Source of the DNA: Aquimarina rhabdastrellae
GTDB taxonomy: Bacteria; Bacteroidota; Bacteroidia; Flavobacteriales; Flavobacteriaceae
Direction of reading: 5' to 3'
NCBI GenBank assembly: GCA_947387485.1
Contig: CANDNT010000022.1
Location: 1-59,973 of the forward strand
DNA: 59,973 nt
The translations under genes and the position numbers were made by a program. The notes below the pieces were generated by a model, which saw only the letters and a program-made list of their open reading frames with translations, searched no databases and had not been told where the DNA came from. Positions 26,064-35,741 of this stretch are shown in pieces (the stretch's first letter is position 1; each line of letters begins with the position of its first letter).

Positions 26064-26323
26064 TGCTTTTTTATGTTATAAATAATACTATATTATTCTT
26101 GTTAAATTGGAATTGTTTTAAATAATGTGTTAAAAATGTGAAAAAGTGTTAAACTTTATTTGTAAACTTAAAAGAGACGAATTAAGGTTTTTCCTTATTT
26201 AATTGGGGGTGTAAAGACTTTTTTAGATTTCCTTAACATCAAATGACCTTAAAACGATAACGCTTGTTAGCTATAAACCCATTGAAATTATGATAAACAA
26301 ATCGTACTTTTAATGTAAGGATT

Positions 26324-27814
26324 ATGGCTAATTTTTTATCAAATAATAAGCGATTATTAATACTATATTTTGTGTTAATAGCTAGCTTGCCTATGCTTGC
26401 TATATCAAAATATACAAATAGAATTGACGTAAAAGATCAAATCAAAAAAGATTCTATTACGTTGTATAAAGACATGGCTATACATCATGCAGAATTAGGC
26501 AATCCCGAAGTAGCTTCTCAGTTTTTAAAAAAGTATATAAAAATTACTCTAGACAGGTCAATTTTAAATGATAAAGGTTTAAATAGAATTAAGAATACGA
26601 CATATTATTTGGAATTAAAGAAACAATATTTATATAATATTAATCCTTGGGGACTATTTTATCTTTATGCAGCTTTTGTAGGATTCTTTATAGCATTTGT
26701 CATTAATATGACAAAAGAATCGGATAGAAAAGCAAATTTTTTAATAAGCTTATATGTATTTATCCATTCGGTATTTATTATTCATAACTGTATAGAAGTA
26801 ACAAATTATAATTATGATATTCCAGATTCACTATTAATGTCTACGTCATTTTCATTTTTATATGGACCATTATTGTATTTTTATTTTAGAAGAGTCTCAG
26901 AAGAATATCAATTTAAATTAAAAGATGGTTTACATTTATTACCGTCCATAGGTATTACAATTTTACTCATTCCTGTATATTCATTACCGTATCTAGAAAA
27001 ACTTCAGATCATGTTTGGTGTTAGTGATTTTAATATAAAAATCTATATTAATGCAATAACCATAACCAAATTTATCTCCTTAGTTATATATGGAATATTG
27101 ATTTTTAAGAGTTATAAAAAACAAATAAAAAAAGATTTCAATTATTGGAAAACACCATCCATGAAGTGGATTAAGAATATATTAATATTCAATATTATCT
27201 ATATAGTTAGTTATTTTATTTATGGAACGTTGATAATTCAAGGATTGTACAGTGGATTTTTATATCATATACAAGTGATATGTATGTCTTCTTTGGTATT
27301 ATATATAGGTTACATGGCCTATGTAAAACCTAAAGTATTAGGAACAAAAGCACAACCTATATCATCTAGCAATAAAAAAGAAGGAAGTGTTATTGAAAGA
27401 GAAATTCTATTTAAATACAAAAAATCAGGGTTAACAGAAGGGTTATCTTTAGAATTGAAAAAGAAATTATTGTATTTGTTAAACGAGAAAAAAATATATA
27501 AAAATAATAATCTAAATCTAGCTATTCTAGCCGAAGAACTAGAAACTAGTAGACATAATGCGTCACAACTTATTAATGAACATTTTGGTTTAAACTTTTT
27601 TGAACTGATTAATAAATACAGGGTTTATGAAGCAATGGATATTTTAAGGAATGATTATCACAAAAACCTTAATATTATAGATGTAGCTTATGAAGTAGGG
27701 TTTAATAATAAGGTTACATTTAATAAATCTTTCAAAAAAGAAAATAATATAACTCCCACTGCATATATTAAATATTATAGAGAAAACTGCACAGAATCTC
27801 TTGCTAAAGCTTAA
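26324..27814 (+). CDS. Membrane-anchored AraC-family regulator, upstream paralogue
   Basis: 496 residues. An N-terminal hydrophobic segment and a ~90-residue helical, probably periplasmic region are followed by about seven transmembrane segments (GLFYLYAAFVGFFIAFVI through SLVLYIGYMAYV), then a cytoplasmic AraC-type domain (about 375-490) with LAILAEELETSRHNASQLI, FFELINKYRVYEAMDIL and the second helix-turn-helix VAYEVGFNNKVTFNKSFKK. It lies just upstream of and co-directional with the SusC/D operon and is closely paralogous to the regulator on the other side. It probably senses an envelope or substrate signal and controls the operon; this is inferred from position. Confidence 0.85.
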   Translation: MANFLSNNKRLLILYFVLIASLPMLAISKYTNRIDVKDQIKKDSITLYKDMAIHHAELGNPEVASQFLKKYIKITLDRSILNDKGLNRIKNTTYYLELKKQYLYNINPWGLFYLYAAFVGFFIAFVINMTKESDRKANFLISLYVFIHSVFIIHNCIEVTNYNYDIPDSLLMSTSFSFLYGPLLYFYFRRVSEEYQFKLKDGLHLLPSIGITILLIPVYSLPYLEKLQIMFGVSDFNIKIYINAITITKFISLVIYGILIFKSYKKQIKKDFNYWKTPSMKWIKNILIFNIIYIVSYFIYGTLIIQGLYSGFLYHIQVICMSSLVLYIGYMAYVKPKVLGTKAQPISSSNKKEGSVIEREILFKYKKSGLTEGLSLELKKKLLYLLNEKKIYKNNNLNLAILAEELETSRHNASQLINEHFGLNFFELINKYRVYEAMDILRNDYHKNLNIIDVAYEVGFNNKVTFNKSFKKENNITPTAYIKYYRENCTESLAKA

Positions 27815-28467
27815 GGTAAAAGTATGCCCTTTTTAGTTTTGTAGATATCTAGTATAATATTTTAATTCCTAAAATCTTCGAATTACTACAAAGAATCAAT
27901 TATTATCCAATTCTCTTTCTTTTTCCTTCTGAATTTATGAGATTGGGAATAACTCTTTCGATATTGGATATACTATTGTAATTTTTTTTCTAATGATTTT
28001 GTCATAAAAATGATATTTTTAGAAATGATAGGTATTAACTTAAAAAGAACTAATACTAGCTTTTCTTATTGATGAAAATTTTTAGAATTAAACTAAAATA
28101 ATAATAAAAAGTGTTTATCAAAGGTGACTTTTTGATTATTGAAAATGGGATAAAATAACAATAAGAAATAGGAGTCTAATGAGATATTACTACTCTCAAA
28201 AAACTAACTTATTTACATAGTAAAAATTAAGTAAAAACTAATCGGGAAACGTAAGATATTATCGGGATTCCCTTTAAACACTATTGTTTTGGGTTATTTA
28301 GTGATGCGTAAACTCAATCGAAAAAGGTTAAGTGAGATAACAAGAAATAATGCAATTGACCGTTAAATAACTCAATTTTATAATTTAATTAGCCATACTT
28401 CACAATCTCATTTGACTCTTTTTGATTGATAAACAATCAATAAAATAATTTTAGAAAAATTAGATCT
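27815..28467 (+). other. 653-bp intergenic region before susC
   Basis: No open reading frame of note, no RNA gene recognised. It contains a pair of ATCGGGA direct repeats 20 bp apart (28239-28267) and, 27 bp before the susC start, a 7-bp inverted repeat TTGATTG-ATAAA-CAATCAA (28422-28440). No full TTG-N19-TAnnTTTG promoter is found, so regulated or alternative-sigma transcription is likely. The length suggests a long control region or leader. Confidence 0.55.
28239..28267 (+). promoter_or_regulatory. Candidate operator: direct repeats with 20-bp period upstream of susC
   Basis: TAATCGGGA (28239-28247) and TTATCGGGA (28259-28267) are phased about two helical turns apart, as half-sites of AraC-type regulators usually are. 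GGGA/TCCC also forms an inverted pair with 28268-28273. Binding by a flanking AraC-type protein is inference. Confidence 0.4.
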
Positions 28468-31400
28468 ATGAAAACAAATTATTGTAAGTATTTGTTATTT
28501 CTAGTCTTCATTTTTGGTATTGTATCAATGAATGCTCAAGGAAAAACAATAATTGGAAAAGTAACAGATGATACTGGAGGACCTTTGCCTGGTGTTAATG
28601 TAATTGTAAAATCAACATCAATTGGAAATCAAACTGATTTTGATGGTAATTATAGTATTAATGCTGAATCAAATGATGTGCTAGTATTTAGTTATGTAGG
28701 GTTTAAAACACAAGAAATAAAAGTTGGTAATAGAAAAACTATTAATGTCCAATTGATAACAGATGCAGCCGAACTAGAAGAAGTTGTAGTAGAAGCTTAT
28801 AGAACTACGAAAAAGGCAACATCTAATATTTCTTCTATAACGATAGGCGCTCAAAATATAGAAGCAAGACCTAATGCATCTTTTGTTCAAACATTACAAG
28901 GGCAAGTAGCTGGTTTAAATATTACTACTAGTAGTGGACAACCAGGAGCCAATAGTGTGATTAATTTAAGGGGGGTTTCTTCGTTAAATGGTAATACAGA
29001 ACCTTTATTTGTTATAGATGGAATACCTGTAGATGAAGATAACTTTCGTAGTTTAAACCCTAATGAAATTGAATCTGTAACAACCTTAAAAGATATTGGA
29101 GCTACAGCTATTTATGGTAATAGAGGAGCAAATGGTGTTATTGTAATTAAAACGAAAAAAGGAGGATACGACTCTAAATTGAAGATTAATTATACAGGAT
29201 TAACTAGTTTTTCTAAGCTACAAAGAGCTTCGTATGATTTACAGAATTCTCAAGAAGCATTAGCTCTAGAAAGAAGTTTTGGTCAAGGAAGAGGGTTCTC
29301 TGGTGGAATAGATGATAATGGGCAAACTAGACCTTTAACAGATGCAGAAATAGCGGCGGCGGCGAATACAGACTGGTTAAATTTCTTTTTTAGAACAGCA
29401 ATAACACAAAACCATACATTAACATTAAGTAGTGGTAGTAAAAATTTAAGTTCTTTTACTTCTTTAGGATATTTTGATCAAGAAGGAATTTTAAAACAAA
29501 GTAGTTTAAAGCGTTTTAATGTTAGAAATAATTTGAATGGTAAGTCTGAAAATGAGAAATTTACATATGCTTCTAACATTAGTATTAACTATTCAAGATC
29601 TGATGAACCTAATAATATTGGTTCTGGAGCTGTAAATAGAAACTTAGTTTTTGGGGCATATCAGTCATTGCCATATGTAACACCTCAAGATTATACGAGT
29701 GGACGAGAACTAGCTCAAGATTTTAATTTCCCTAATACTCCATTATATCTAATAGATAGACTAGCAACATTTACAAGAGTAGATGAGGAGTTGAAAATTT
29801 TGGCAAGTTTAAATACTAGTTATAAATTAACAAATGATTTAATCATAAATTCAGTTTTAGGAGCAGATTATACAGATGAAGACTTTTTAACAGCCGAAGG
29901 ACCTGAGTCGCGAAATGCTATCCGTTTTGCAAATGATGAAGATCCAGATACTCCAGGTAGACAAGTAACTACTCCAGGAAGTCAAAACCAACAATCGACT
30001 AGAGTTTTTTCTTTTAATTCTTTAACATCATTAAATTATCATAAGACCTTTTGGGACAAACATACTATAGATGCTGCTGCATATTTAGAATATTTTAAAG
30101 CACATTATCGCAATTTTGGTTTTTTTCAAAGTGGACTTAACCCTAGAACTTTTGTACCAGGAGATGGAGATGGTTTTGTAGATGATAATGGAAATAACGA
30201 CTTTTTTGTAGATGTAGCCAATGCAGAAGTATTGAATGCAGGGCTTTTCTCATATTTTGGACAGTTAGATTATGATTATGATGAGAAGTATGGATTAGCC
30301 GGAACTATAAGAAGAGATGCATCCTATAGATTTGCGGCAAGTAATCGTTGGGGAACATTCTATTCAGTAGCAGCAAGATGGAATATTTATAAAGAAAGTT
30401 TTATGGAAAATTCTGTTTTTGATGTCTTAAAATTGAGAATGTCATATGGAACTGCAGGAAATCAAAGGATTAGAGATGCAGGTAATTTATTTCAATATTT
30501 TACAGCTGCTGATTTAACTTTAGATTTATATGAATTCGGAAGTGGTTATGGTAGACGAAACTCTATATTTTTGACACAAATTGCCAATCCTAATTTAAAA
30601 TGGGAAACATTAACTTCTTTTAATATAGGGGCAGATTTTGAAGTCTTTAATAAAAGATTAAGAGGTACTTTAGAATACTATATAAGAGATACGTCAGCTC
30701 TTTTCCAACCAGTTGGACAATCAGCTATAACAGGAACTACAAGTATAGACTCAAATTTTGGAGAATTAAGAAACTCTGGATTTGATTTAAATTTAGCTTA
30801 TGATTTAATAAAAGGGAATGGTGAAGACTTAAATGTAACATTAAATTTTGTAACTAATTATAATAAACAAGAAGTGGTAGATATACCTACACCTAATGGA
30901 GAAGATCGAGATAGTGGACTTAGAGAGGGAGGAATTATTAATGAATATCTAGCAGTACGATATGCTGGAGTTAACCCTGCTAATGGAAATTTATTATTTT
31001 ATGATATAGATGGTAATTTGACAGAAAATCCTGATCCTGATACAGATGCAGTGTGGTTGGATAAGAATATTTATCCGGATTTTCAAGGTAGTTTTGGTTT
31101 TAATATAGATTATAAAAATTTCTTTTTACAAGCAAACTTTAATTATACTTTGGGCGTTTATCGATTTGACAACCAGGCAGCAGGATTCTTAGATCCAGAT
31201 TCTATAGGTAATTTTAGTACTTCAAGAGATTTGTTGAGGGCTTGGACTCCAGATAATAGGATAACTGATGTGCCATCATTAAGAGCTACAAATAAGGATA
31301 TTTTTAGTGATCGATTTTTGAGAGATTCAGACTATTTACGTTTACGATTTGCGTCACTTGGATACAATGTTCCTGCTAGATATTTAAAAAACACAGGTTT

Positions 31401-31545
31401 TTCAAATATAAAAGCATTTGTTAATGCAGAAAACATATTCACCTTATCTGAATGGGAAGGTTTTGATGCAGAAAGATTAGTTAATGATGCTAATGGCTAT
31501 CCTACCCCTAGAACATTTTCTGTAGGATTTGAGTTTAGCTTTTAA
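28468..31545 (+). CDS. SusC/RagA-type TonB-dependent outer-membrane transporter
   Basis: 1025 residues. Signal peptide ending MNAQ, a carboxypeptidase-regulatory-like domain (about 25-110: GKVTDDTGGPLPGVNVIVK, TDFDGNYSI, VFSYVGFKTQE), a TonB-box-like stretch (ELEEVVVEAY), a plug (QTLQGQVAGLNITTSSGQPG, LFVIDGIPVD, GATAIYGNRGANGVIVIKTKKG) and a 22-strand barrel closing with FSVGFEFSF. With SusD it forms a lidded importer for oligosaccharides or peptides. The next gene begins 18 bp downstream. There is no carbohydrate-active enzyme in the surroundings to reveal the substrate. Confidence 0.95.
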   Translation: MKTNYCKYLLFLVFIFGIVSMNAQGKTIIGKVTDDTGGPLPGVNVIVKSTSIGNQTDFDGNYSINAESNDVLVFSYVGFKTQEIKVGNRKTINVQLITDAAELEEVVVEAYRTTKKATSNISSITIGAQNIEARPNASFVQTLQGQVAGLNITTSSGQPGANSVINLRGVSSLNGNTEPLFVIDGIPVDEDNFRSLNPNEIESVTTLKDIGATAIYGNRGANGVIVIKTKKGGYDSKLKINYTGLTSFSKLQRASYDLQNSQEALALERSFGQGRGFSGGIDDNGQTRPLTDAEIAAAANTDWLNFFFRTAITQNHTLTLSSGSKNLSSFTSLGYFDQEGILKQSSLKRFNVRNNLNGKSENEKFTYASNISINYSRSDEPNNIGSGAVNRNLVFGAYQSLPYVTPQDYTSGRELAQDFNFPNTPLYLIDRLATFTRVDEELKILASLNTSYKLTNDLIINSVLGADYTDEDFLTAEGPESRNAIRFANDEDPDTPGRQVTTPGSQNQQSTRVFSFNSLTSLNYHKTFWDKHTIDAAAYLEYFKAHYRNFGFFQSGLNPRTFVPGDGDGFVDDNGNNDFFVDVANAEVLNAGLFSYFGQLDYDYDEKYGLAGTIRRDASYRFAASNRWGTFYSVAARWNIYKESFMENSVFDVLKLRMSYGTAGNQRIRDAGNLFQYFTAADLTLDLYEFGSGYGRRNSIFLTQIANPNLKWETLTSFNIGADFEVFNKRLRGTLEYYIRDTSALFQPVGQSAITGTTSIDSNFGELRNSGFDLNLAYDLIKGNGEDLNVTLNFVTNYNKQEVVDIPTPNGEDRDSGLREGGIINEYLAVRYAGVNPANGNLLFYDIDGNLTENPDPDTDAVWLDKNIYPDFQGSFGFNIDYKNFFLQANFNYTLGVYRFDNQAAGFLDPDSIGNFSTSRDLLRAWTPDNRITDVPSLRATNKDIFSDRFLRDSDYLRLRFASLGYNVPARYLKNTGFSNIKAFVNAENIFTLSEWEGFDAERLVNDANGYPTPRTFSVGFEFSF

Positions 31546-31563
31546 TTATAAAAGAGAATAAAA

Positions 31564-33084
31564 ATGAAAAATATTATAAATATAATAATAAGAAGAGTAA
31601 TAGTATTACTAGTACTTATTACAGTATCATGTCAAGATGCAATAGATATAGATCAACCAGGACGTTTAATAAGTGATGTTACATTTCAAACAATAAATGA
31701 TTTAGAAGCAGGTTTATTTGGAATTTATGCTAGCTATGATACTACTGTAGAAATACGTTTCAATGCTATTTTTACAGATGAAGGAGCTAGAGGTAAAGAT
31801 AATGGAGGGCAAGCTTCAGATTTGTTTAATCATATTTTAAATTCAGCGTCAGGAACACCTAATGCTATTTGGGTTCAGCATTATATAACTATATCAAATA
31901 TTAATAAAATACTTGCTGCAGCAGAAAATATTGAAAGAGTAGATGATCCTGAAACTGGAATTGACGAAACTGAGTTATATGACTCTGTTTTAGGACAATT
32001 ATATGCATTGAGAGCGTATTCTCATTTTACGTTACAAGCTTATTTTTCAACAGATTATACAGATGATAGTGCTCTAGGAGTTATATTACTTGATTTTGTG
32101 GCTGTATTAGGAGAGACAAGATCTAGGAGTACTAATGGAGAAGTATTTAGTTTTATAAACGAAGATTTAGATAGAGCAGAAGGATTATTACCAGTAGGAA
32201 ATAGTGACCCTACTTTTGTATCTAGTGATTTTATTACTGCACTTAGAGCTAGAATGGCTGCATATAGACAACAATATACTCAAGCAGATACATATGCATC
32301 AGATATTTTATCTAGATATTCTATAGCAACGAGAGCTCAGTATTTTAGTATGTATCAAGATACAAATAATACAGAAGTGATTTTTAAACTAGAAAGAGAA
32401 CCTGGAGATGCTTATGATGGACAAGGAACAGGAGGGGGAGGAACTGCTGGAAGTTTATTTGCTTTTACCAATAGTTCTCCAGCAGGAGGTCCATTTATCG
32501 AGATAGGAAGAGATGTATTTAATCAATTAGACCCTACAGATATTAGGTATGATGTTAATGTACATCCTAATTCTTTAATTGATCCAGATTATCAATCAAG
32601 TGCAGATTATTTAAATACAGATGTTTTAGCAATTAATAAATATTCAGGATCAGGAGGGGTTGATTTACTTAATGATTTAAAAATATTTAGAATAGCAGAG
32701 ATGTTGTTGATTAGAGCTGAGGCACTTGCCGCATCAGGTGATTTTAATGGAGCTACTAATTCTACTGCTGCATTGATTAAACAATTAAGAGATGCTCGAT
32801 TTGGTTCTGATCAATCTTTACCAGTTTTTAATAATCAAGAAGAAGCTTTTGGAGCAATTATAGATGAAAGAAGACTAGAATTAATATATGAAGGGCATAG
32901 GTGGTTGGATTTGAAGAGATTAGGTGCGAGAGGAAATAGAACAATAAGAAGAGCAGCTAGAGATTGTGAAGCTACTGGTGCATGTTCATTAAGTGCAACA
33001 GATTTTAGATTTACTTTACCAATTCCATTAAGTGAGCTTAATGTAAATCAAGATATTAGAAGTCAACAGAACCCTGGCTATTAA
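31564..33084 (+). CDS. SusD/RagB-type nutrient-binding lipoprotein
   Basis: 506 residues, lipobox VSC with Cys23 followed by QDAIDID, an acidic run consistent with surface export in Bacteroidota. The TPR-like helices and the C-terminal SusD signature are visible (KIFRIAEMLLIRAEALAASG, then IIDERRLELIYEGHRWLDLKRLG and a closing LPIPLSELNVN). It forms the lid of the SusC importer encoded just upstream. Ligand unknown. Confidence 0.95.
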   Translation: MKNIINIIIRRVIVLLVLITVSCQDAIDIDQPGRLISDVTFQTINDLEAGLFGIYASYDTTVEIRFNAIFTDEGARGKDNGGQASDLFNHILNSASGTPNAIWVQHYITISNINKILAAAENIERVDDPETGIDETELYDSVLGQLYALRAYSHFTLQAYFSTDYTDDSALGVILLDFVAVLGETRSRSTNGEVFSFINEDLDRAEGLLPVGNSDPTFVSSDFITALRARMAAYRQQYTQADTYASDILSRYSIATRAQYFSMYQDTNNTEVIFKLEREPGDAYDGQGTGGGGTAGSLFAFTNSSPAGGPFIEIGRDVFNQLDPTDIRYDVNVHPNSLIDPDYQSSADYLNTDVLAINKYSGSGGVDLLNDLKIFRIAEMLLIRAEALAASGDFNGATNSTAALIKQLRDARFGSDQSLPVFNNQEEAFGAIIDERRLELIYEGHRWLDLKRLGARGNRTIRRAARDCEATGACSLSATDFRFTLPIPLSELNVNQDIRSQQNPGY

Positions 33085-33098
33085 AAGAATAAAAAATT

Positions 33099-33932
33099 AT
33101 GAAAACAATTAAAAAAATATTTATAAGTGCTTTAGCTATAATTTCTTTTATATCATGTGATAAAGGTGGAGAAGAAGTTATTTTTGATGGAAATAATGGG
33201 CAGACTTTGATTTCGTTTAGAAAGACAGTTGAAGATTTACCTATTGTAATTGATGATGAAGGAAGTGTAGAAATTATTTTGGATGTAACTACAAGATCAT
33301 CATCAGATAGAACATTTGAAGTTGAAATTTTGAGTGATGAAAGTACAGCTAATCCAGATTCATACAGTTTTAATTCAACAGTAACAATTCCAGCGAATGA
33401 ATATAATGCTATTTTAACGATTAATGGAGTTGATAATGATGTTGAAATAACTCCTGAAACTTTAGTATTACGAATAATTGAACAGGATAGTTTTATTACT
33501 ACTTCTAATAATAATACTACTACAGTAAATGTTTTTCAAATATGTCCAGTAGAAGATACATTGTTTGTTGGTAATTATTTGATCGAACAGATAACACCAT
33601 TTATTGCAGGACCTACATTAAGTTCGGGCACTGTTGTTGAACTAATTGTAGAGGAGGGTTCAACACCTGCTAGAAAGTTTAATACGTTGAATTATCCAAA
33701 TTTTTGTTCTGTAAATAATCCTTTTACACTTAATTTAGTTTGTAATGAGGTAGTTGTGCCTCGTCAAGAAGGAAATTGTTCTTGTGATGGAAATTATTTC
33801 TTTGATGTAGCGTCTGTTAATGCAGTTTATGATCTAAATGATGATTCTGAGTTTTTGATGACTTTTACAGATGATTCAGATAGTGATTGTGGTTCTCCAG
33901 TTCAAACTACATATAGATTTACAAAACAGTAA
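33099..33932 (+). CDS. Surface lipoprotein with Calx-beta/DUF1735-like N-terminal domain
   Basis: 277 residues, lipobox ISC with Cys20. Residues about 35-145 form a beta-sandwich-like domain (SVEIILDVTTRSSSDRTFEV, NPDSYSF, VTIPANEYNAILTINGVDN) resembling Calx-beta or DUF1735-type domains found in third-position lipoproteins of SusCD operons. The C-terminal half has several cysteines (QICPVED, NFCSVN, LVCNEV, NCSCDGNYFF) and a final beta-rich segment. It lies 14 bp after susD and probably acts as an accessory ligand-binding protein; this is inferred. Confidence 0.72.
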   Translation: MKTIKKIFISALAIISFISCDKGGEEVIFDGNNGQTLISFRKTVEDLPIVIDDEGSVEIILDVTTRSSSDRTFEVEILSDESTANPDSYSFNSTVTIPANEYNAILTINGVDNDVEITPETLVLRIIEQDSFITTSNNNTTTVNVFQICPVEDTLFVGNYLIEQITPFIAGPTLSSGTVVELIVEEGSTPARKFNTLNYPNFCSVNNPFTLNLVCNEVVVPRQEGNCSCDGNYFFDVASVNAVYDLNDDSEFLMTFTDDSDSDCGSPVQTTYRFTKQ

Positions 33933-33950
33933 AAAGATATATTTTAAATA

Positions 33951-33990
33951 AAAAATCCATAAAATTTTAATTAAAATTTTATGGATTTTT
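33951..33990 (+). terminator. Terminator of the SusCD operon (40-bp perfect palindrome)
   Basis: AAAAATCCATAAAATTTTAA is followed directly by its exact reverse complement, then T-rich sequence. It is longer than needed for intrinsic termination, and being symmetric it would also work on the opposite strand. Confidence 0.88.
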
Positions 33991-34019
33991 TATTTTTTAA
34001 AACTAAGCAGTGGAAATAT

Positions 34020-34052
34020 GTTGTTGTTTTTAGGTGTTTTGTTGTTGTTTTT
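34020..34052 (+). promoter_or_regulatory. Candidate operator: 12-bp direct repeats with 21-bp period upstream of the second AraC gene
   Basis: GTTGTTGTTTTT occurs at 34020-34031 and again at 34041-34052, separated by 9 bp (period 21 bp). This is the geometry of AraC-family half-sites and lies 104 bp before the regulator's start. Autoregulation is inference. Confidence 0.4.
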
Positions 34053-34155
34053 GTAATTTTAATTTTCAACAATAAACATCATCAATCATTATTTCCTTTC
34101 TTATTAGGATCTATGAGGATCATTTTTTAATTGTATAATTTATAATTTTTTTCAT

Positions 34156-35664
34156 TTGAAAATACTATTAAAATACATAGTGATTTTAATATGTTGTTCT
34201 TCTTTTGATGCTTTTGGTAGTGCTTTATTTTTACAATCGGACTTAGCTTCTGGATTGAATAAATCATTACAAAGAACATTAAATAAAGAACGAATAGATT
34301 CTATTCATAAATACGAGAAATTAGCTTTCGAGAGTTTAACAGAAAATAATGTTGAAAAAACTACTTTTTATATTCAAAAATATATTGAAAAAAGTTTAGA
34401 TATAACATTTATTGAGCATAGTAAGTTTGTAAGTATTCATGATACTGATGCGTATCAAAAATTAAAAGAAAAATACCTTTTTAAGGTTGATTCTTGGACT
34501 GTATTTTATATCTATACGGCATTTATAGGCTTCTTTATAGCATTAGTTTTAAATCTTAAAAGTGATGTGGATAGAATAGCTACTTTGTTGATTAGTGGAT
34601 ATGTCTTTATACATTCATTTTTTATTTCCCATATCTGTGTACAATTAACAAATTTAAATTTCAAAGCACCAGATACTTTCTTAATGTCTACATCATTTTC
34701 ATTTTTATATGGACCATTATTGTATTTCTATTTTAAAAGAATTAAAGAGAAATACTTATTTAAATGGAGCGATGTTCTACATTTAATCCCGTCTGCAATT
34801 ATTACAATATGTTTAATACCTATATATACGTTGACAAAGGAAGAAAAAATGGAAATTATGTTAGGTATCAGTGATATAGATACTAGTCCATATTTGTATT
34901 ATATCACATTAACCAAGTTTATATCATTGTTTTTTTATATGTATCTAGTTTATAACGTATATAAAAAAGAAAGTATTATGTTATATAAACATGATTTAGC
35001 ACATAAGAATTGGCAAAAAAGAATATTAATATTTAATGTGATTTATGTAATTTCTTATGCTATTTATGGAATACTGATTGTTCAACGAGTTTTTAGTGGA
35101 TTTTTGTTTCACGTGCAGGTGACATCAATGGCATTACTGGTGTTTTATGTAGGCTGTACTTCTTATATTCATCCTATACTATTCAAGAAACGAAAGCTTT
35201 TAAATAGTGAAAATTCAGAAAATGAAAATAAAGTCGTTATTGCTTCAAGCATAAAAAATGAGAATGTAGAGAATATTAAATATCAAAAATCAGGGTTAAC
35301 CGAAGATTTATCCAAAGAACTAAAAGAAAAATTGAATAAGCTCTTAGAAGAAGATAAAGTGTATAGATTAAATAATGTGAGCTTAGCTATAATAGCGGAT
35401 AAATTGGGGACAAGTAGACATAATACTTCACAGATTATTAATGAGCATTTTGGGCTTAATTTTTTTGAACTCATAAATAGCTATAGAATAAAGGAAGCTA
35501 TGGATATAATAAAGAATAATCAAACTCAAAAACTGAGTATAATAGAAATAGCTTACGAAGTTGGATTTAATAATAAGGTGACTTTTAATAAATCTTTTAA
35601 GAAAGAAAATGATATGACTCCTAGCGAATATATGCGATATATAAGGAATGCTCAATTGATATAA
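34156..35664 (+). CDS. Membrane-anchored AraC-family regulator, downstream paralogue
   Basis: 502 residues, starting at TTG (no ATG upstream in frame; the TTG gives a clean signal-like segment KILLKYIVILICCSSF). The architecture is the same as the 26324-27814 regulator: a helical outside region, about seven transmembrane segments (FYIYTAFIGFFIALVLNL through LLVFYVGCTSYI) and an AraC domain (LAIIADKLGTSRHNTSQII, FFELINSYRIKEAMDII, IAYEVGFNNKVTFNKSFKK). The stretch MSTSFSFLYGPLLYFYF is identical in both. It follows the SusCD terminator, so it is transcribed separately. Likely a second sensor-regulator of the same locus. Confidence 0.85.
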   Translation: MKILLKYIVILICCSSFDAFGSALFLQSDLASGLNKSLQRTLNKERIDSIHKYEKLAFESLTENNVEKTTFYIQKYIEKSLDITFIEHSKFVSIHDTDAYQKLKEKYLFKVDSWTVFYIYTAFIGFFIALVLNLKSDVDRIATLLISGYVFIHSFFISHICVQLTNLNFKAPDTFLMSTSFSFLYGPLLYFYFKRIKEKYLFKWSDVLHLIPSAIITICLIPIYTLTKEEKMEIMLGISDIDTSPYLYYITLTKFISLFFYMYLVYNVYKKESIMLYKHDLAHKNWQKRILIFNVIYVISYAIYGILIVQRVFSGFLFHVQVTSMALLVFYVGCTSYIHPILFKKRKLLNSENSENENKVVIASSIKNENVENIKYQKSGLTEDLSKELKEKLNKLLEEDKVYRLNNVSLAIIADKLGTSRHNTSQIINEHFGLNFFELINSYRIKEAMDIIKNNQTQKLSIIEIAYEVGFNNKVTFNKSFKKENDMTPSEYMRYIRNAQLI

Positions 35665-35680
35665 TATTAAATAGAAATTT

Positions 35681-35718
35681 AAAAAGCCTCTTGATTATGA
35701 TTAATCAAGAGGCTTTTT
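35681..35718. terminator. Bidirectional terminator between the AraC regulator and the DUF349 gene
   Basis: The stem AAAAAGCCTCTTGATTA / TAATCAAGAGGCTTTTT with loop TGAT serves both convergent genes. Confidence 0.92.
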
Positions 35719-35741
35719 TTGAATTAATGATAGTAACGCGA

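Noticed and set aside
26180..26204. Hairpin AATTAAGG / CCTTATTTAATT upstream of the first AraC gene as terminator of mazG
   Set aside because: The pairing is interrupted and there is no T-tract; too weak to call.
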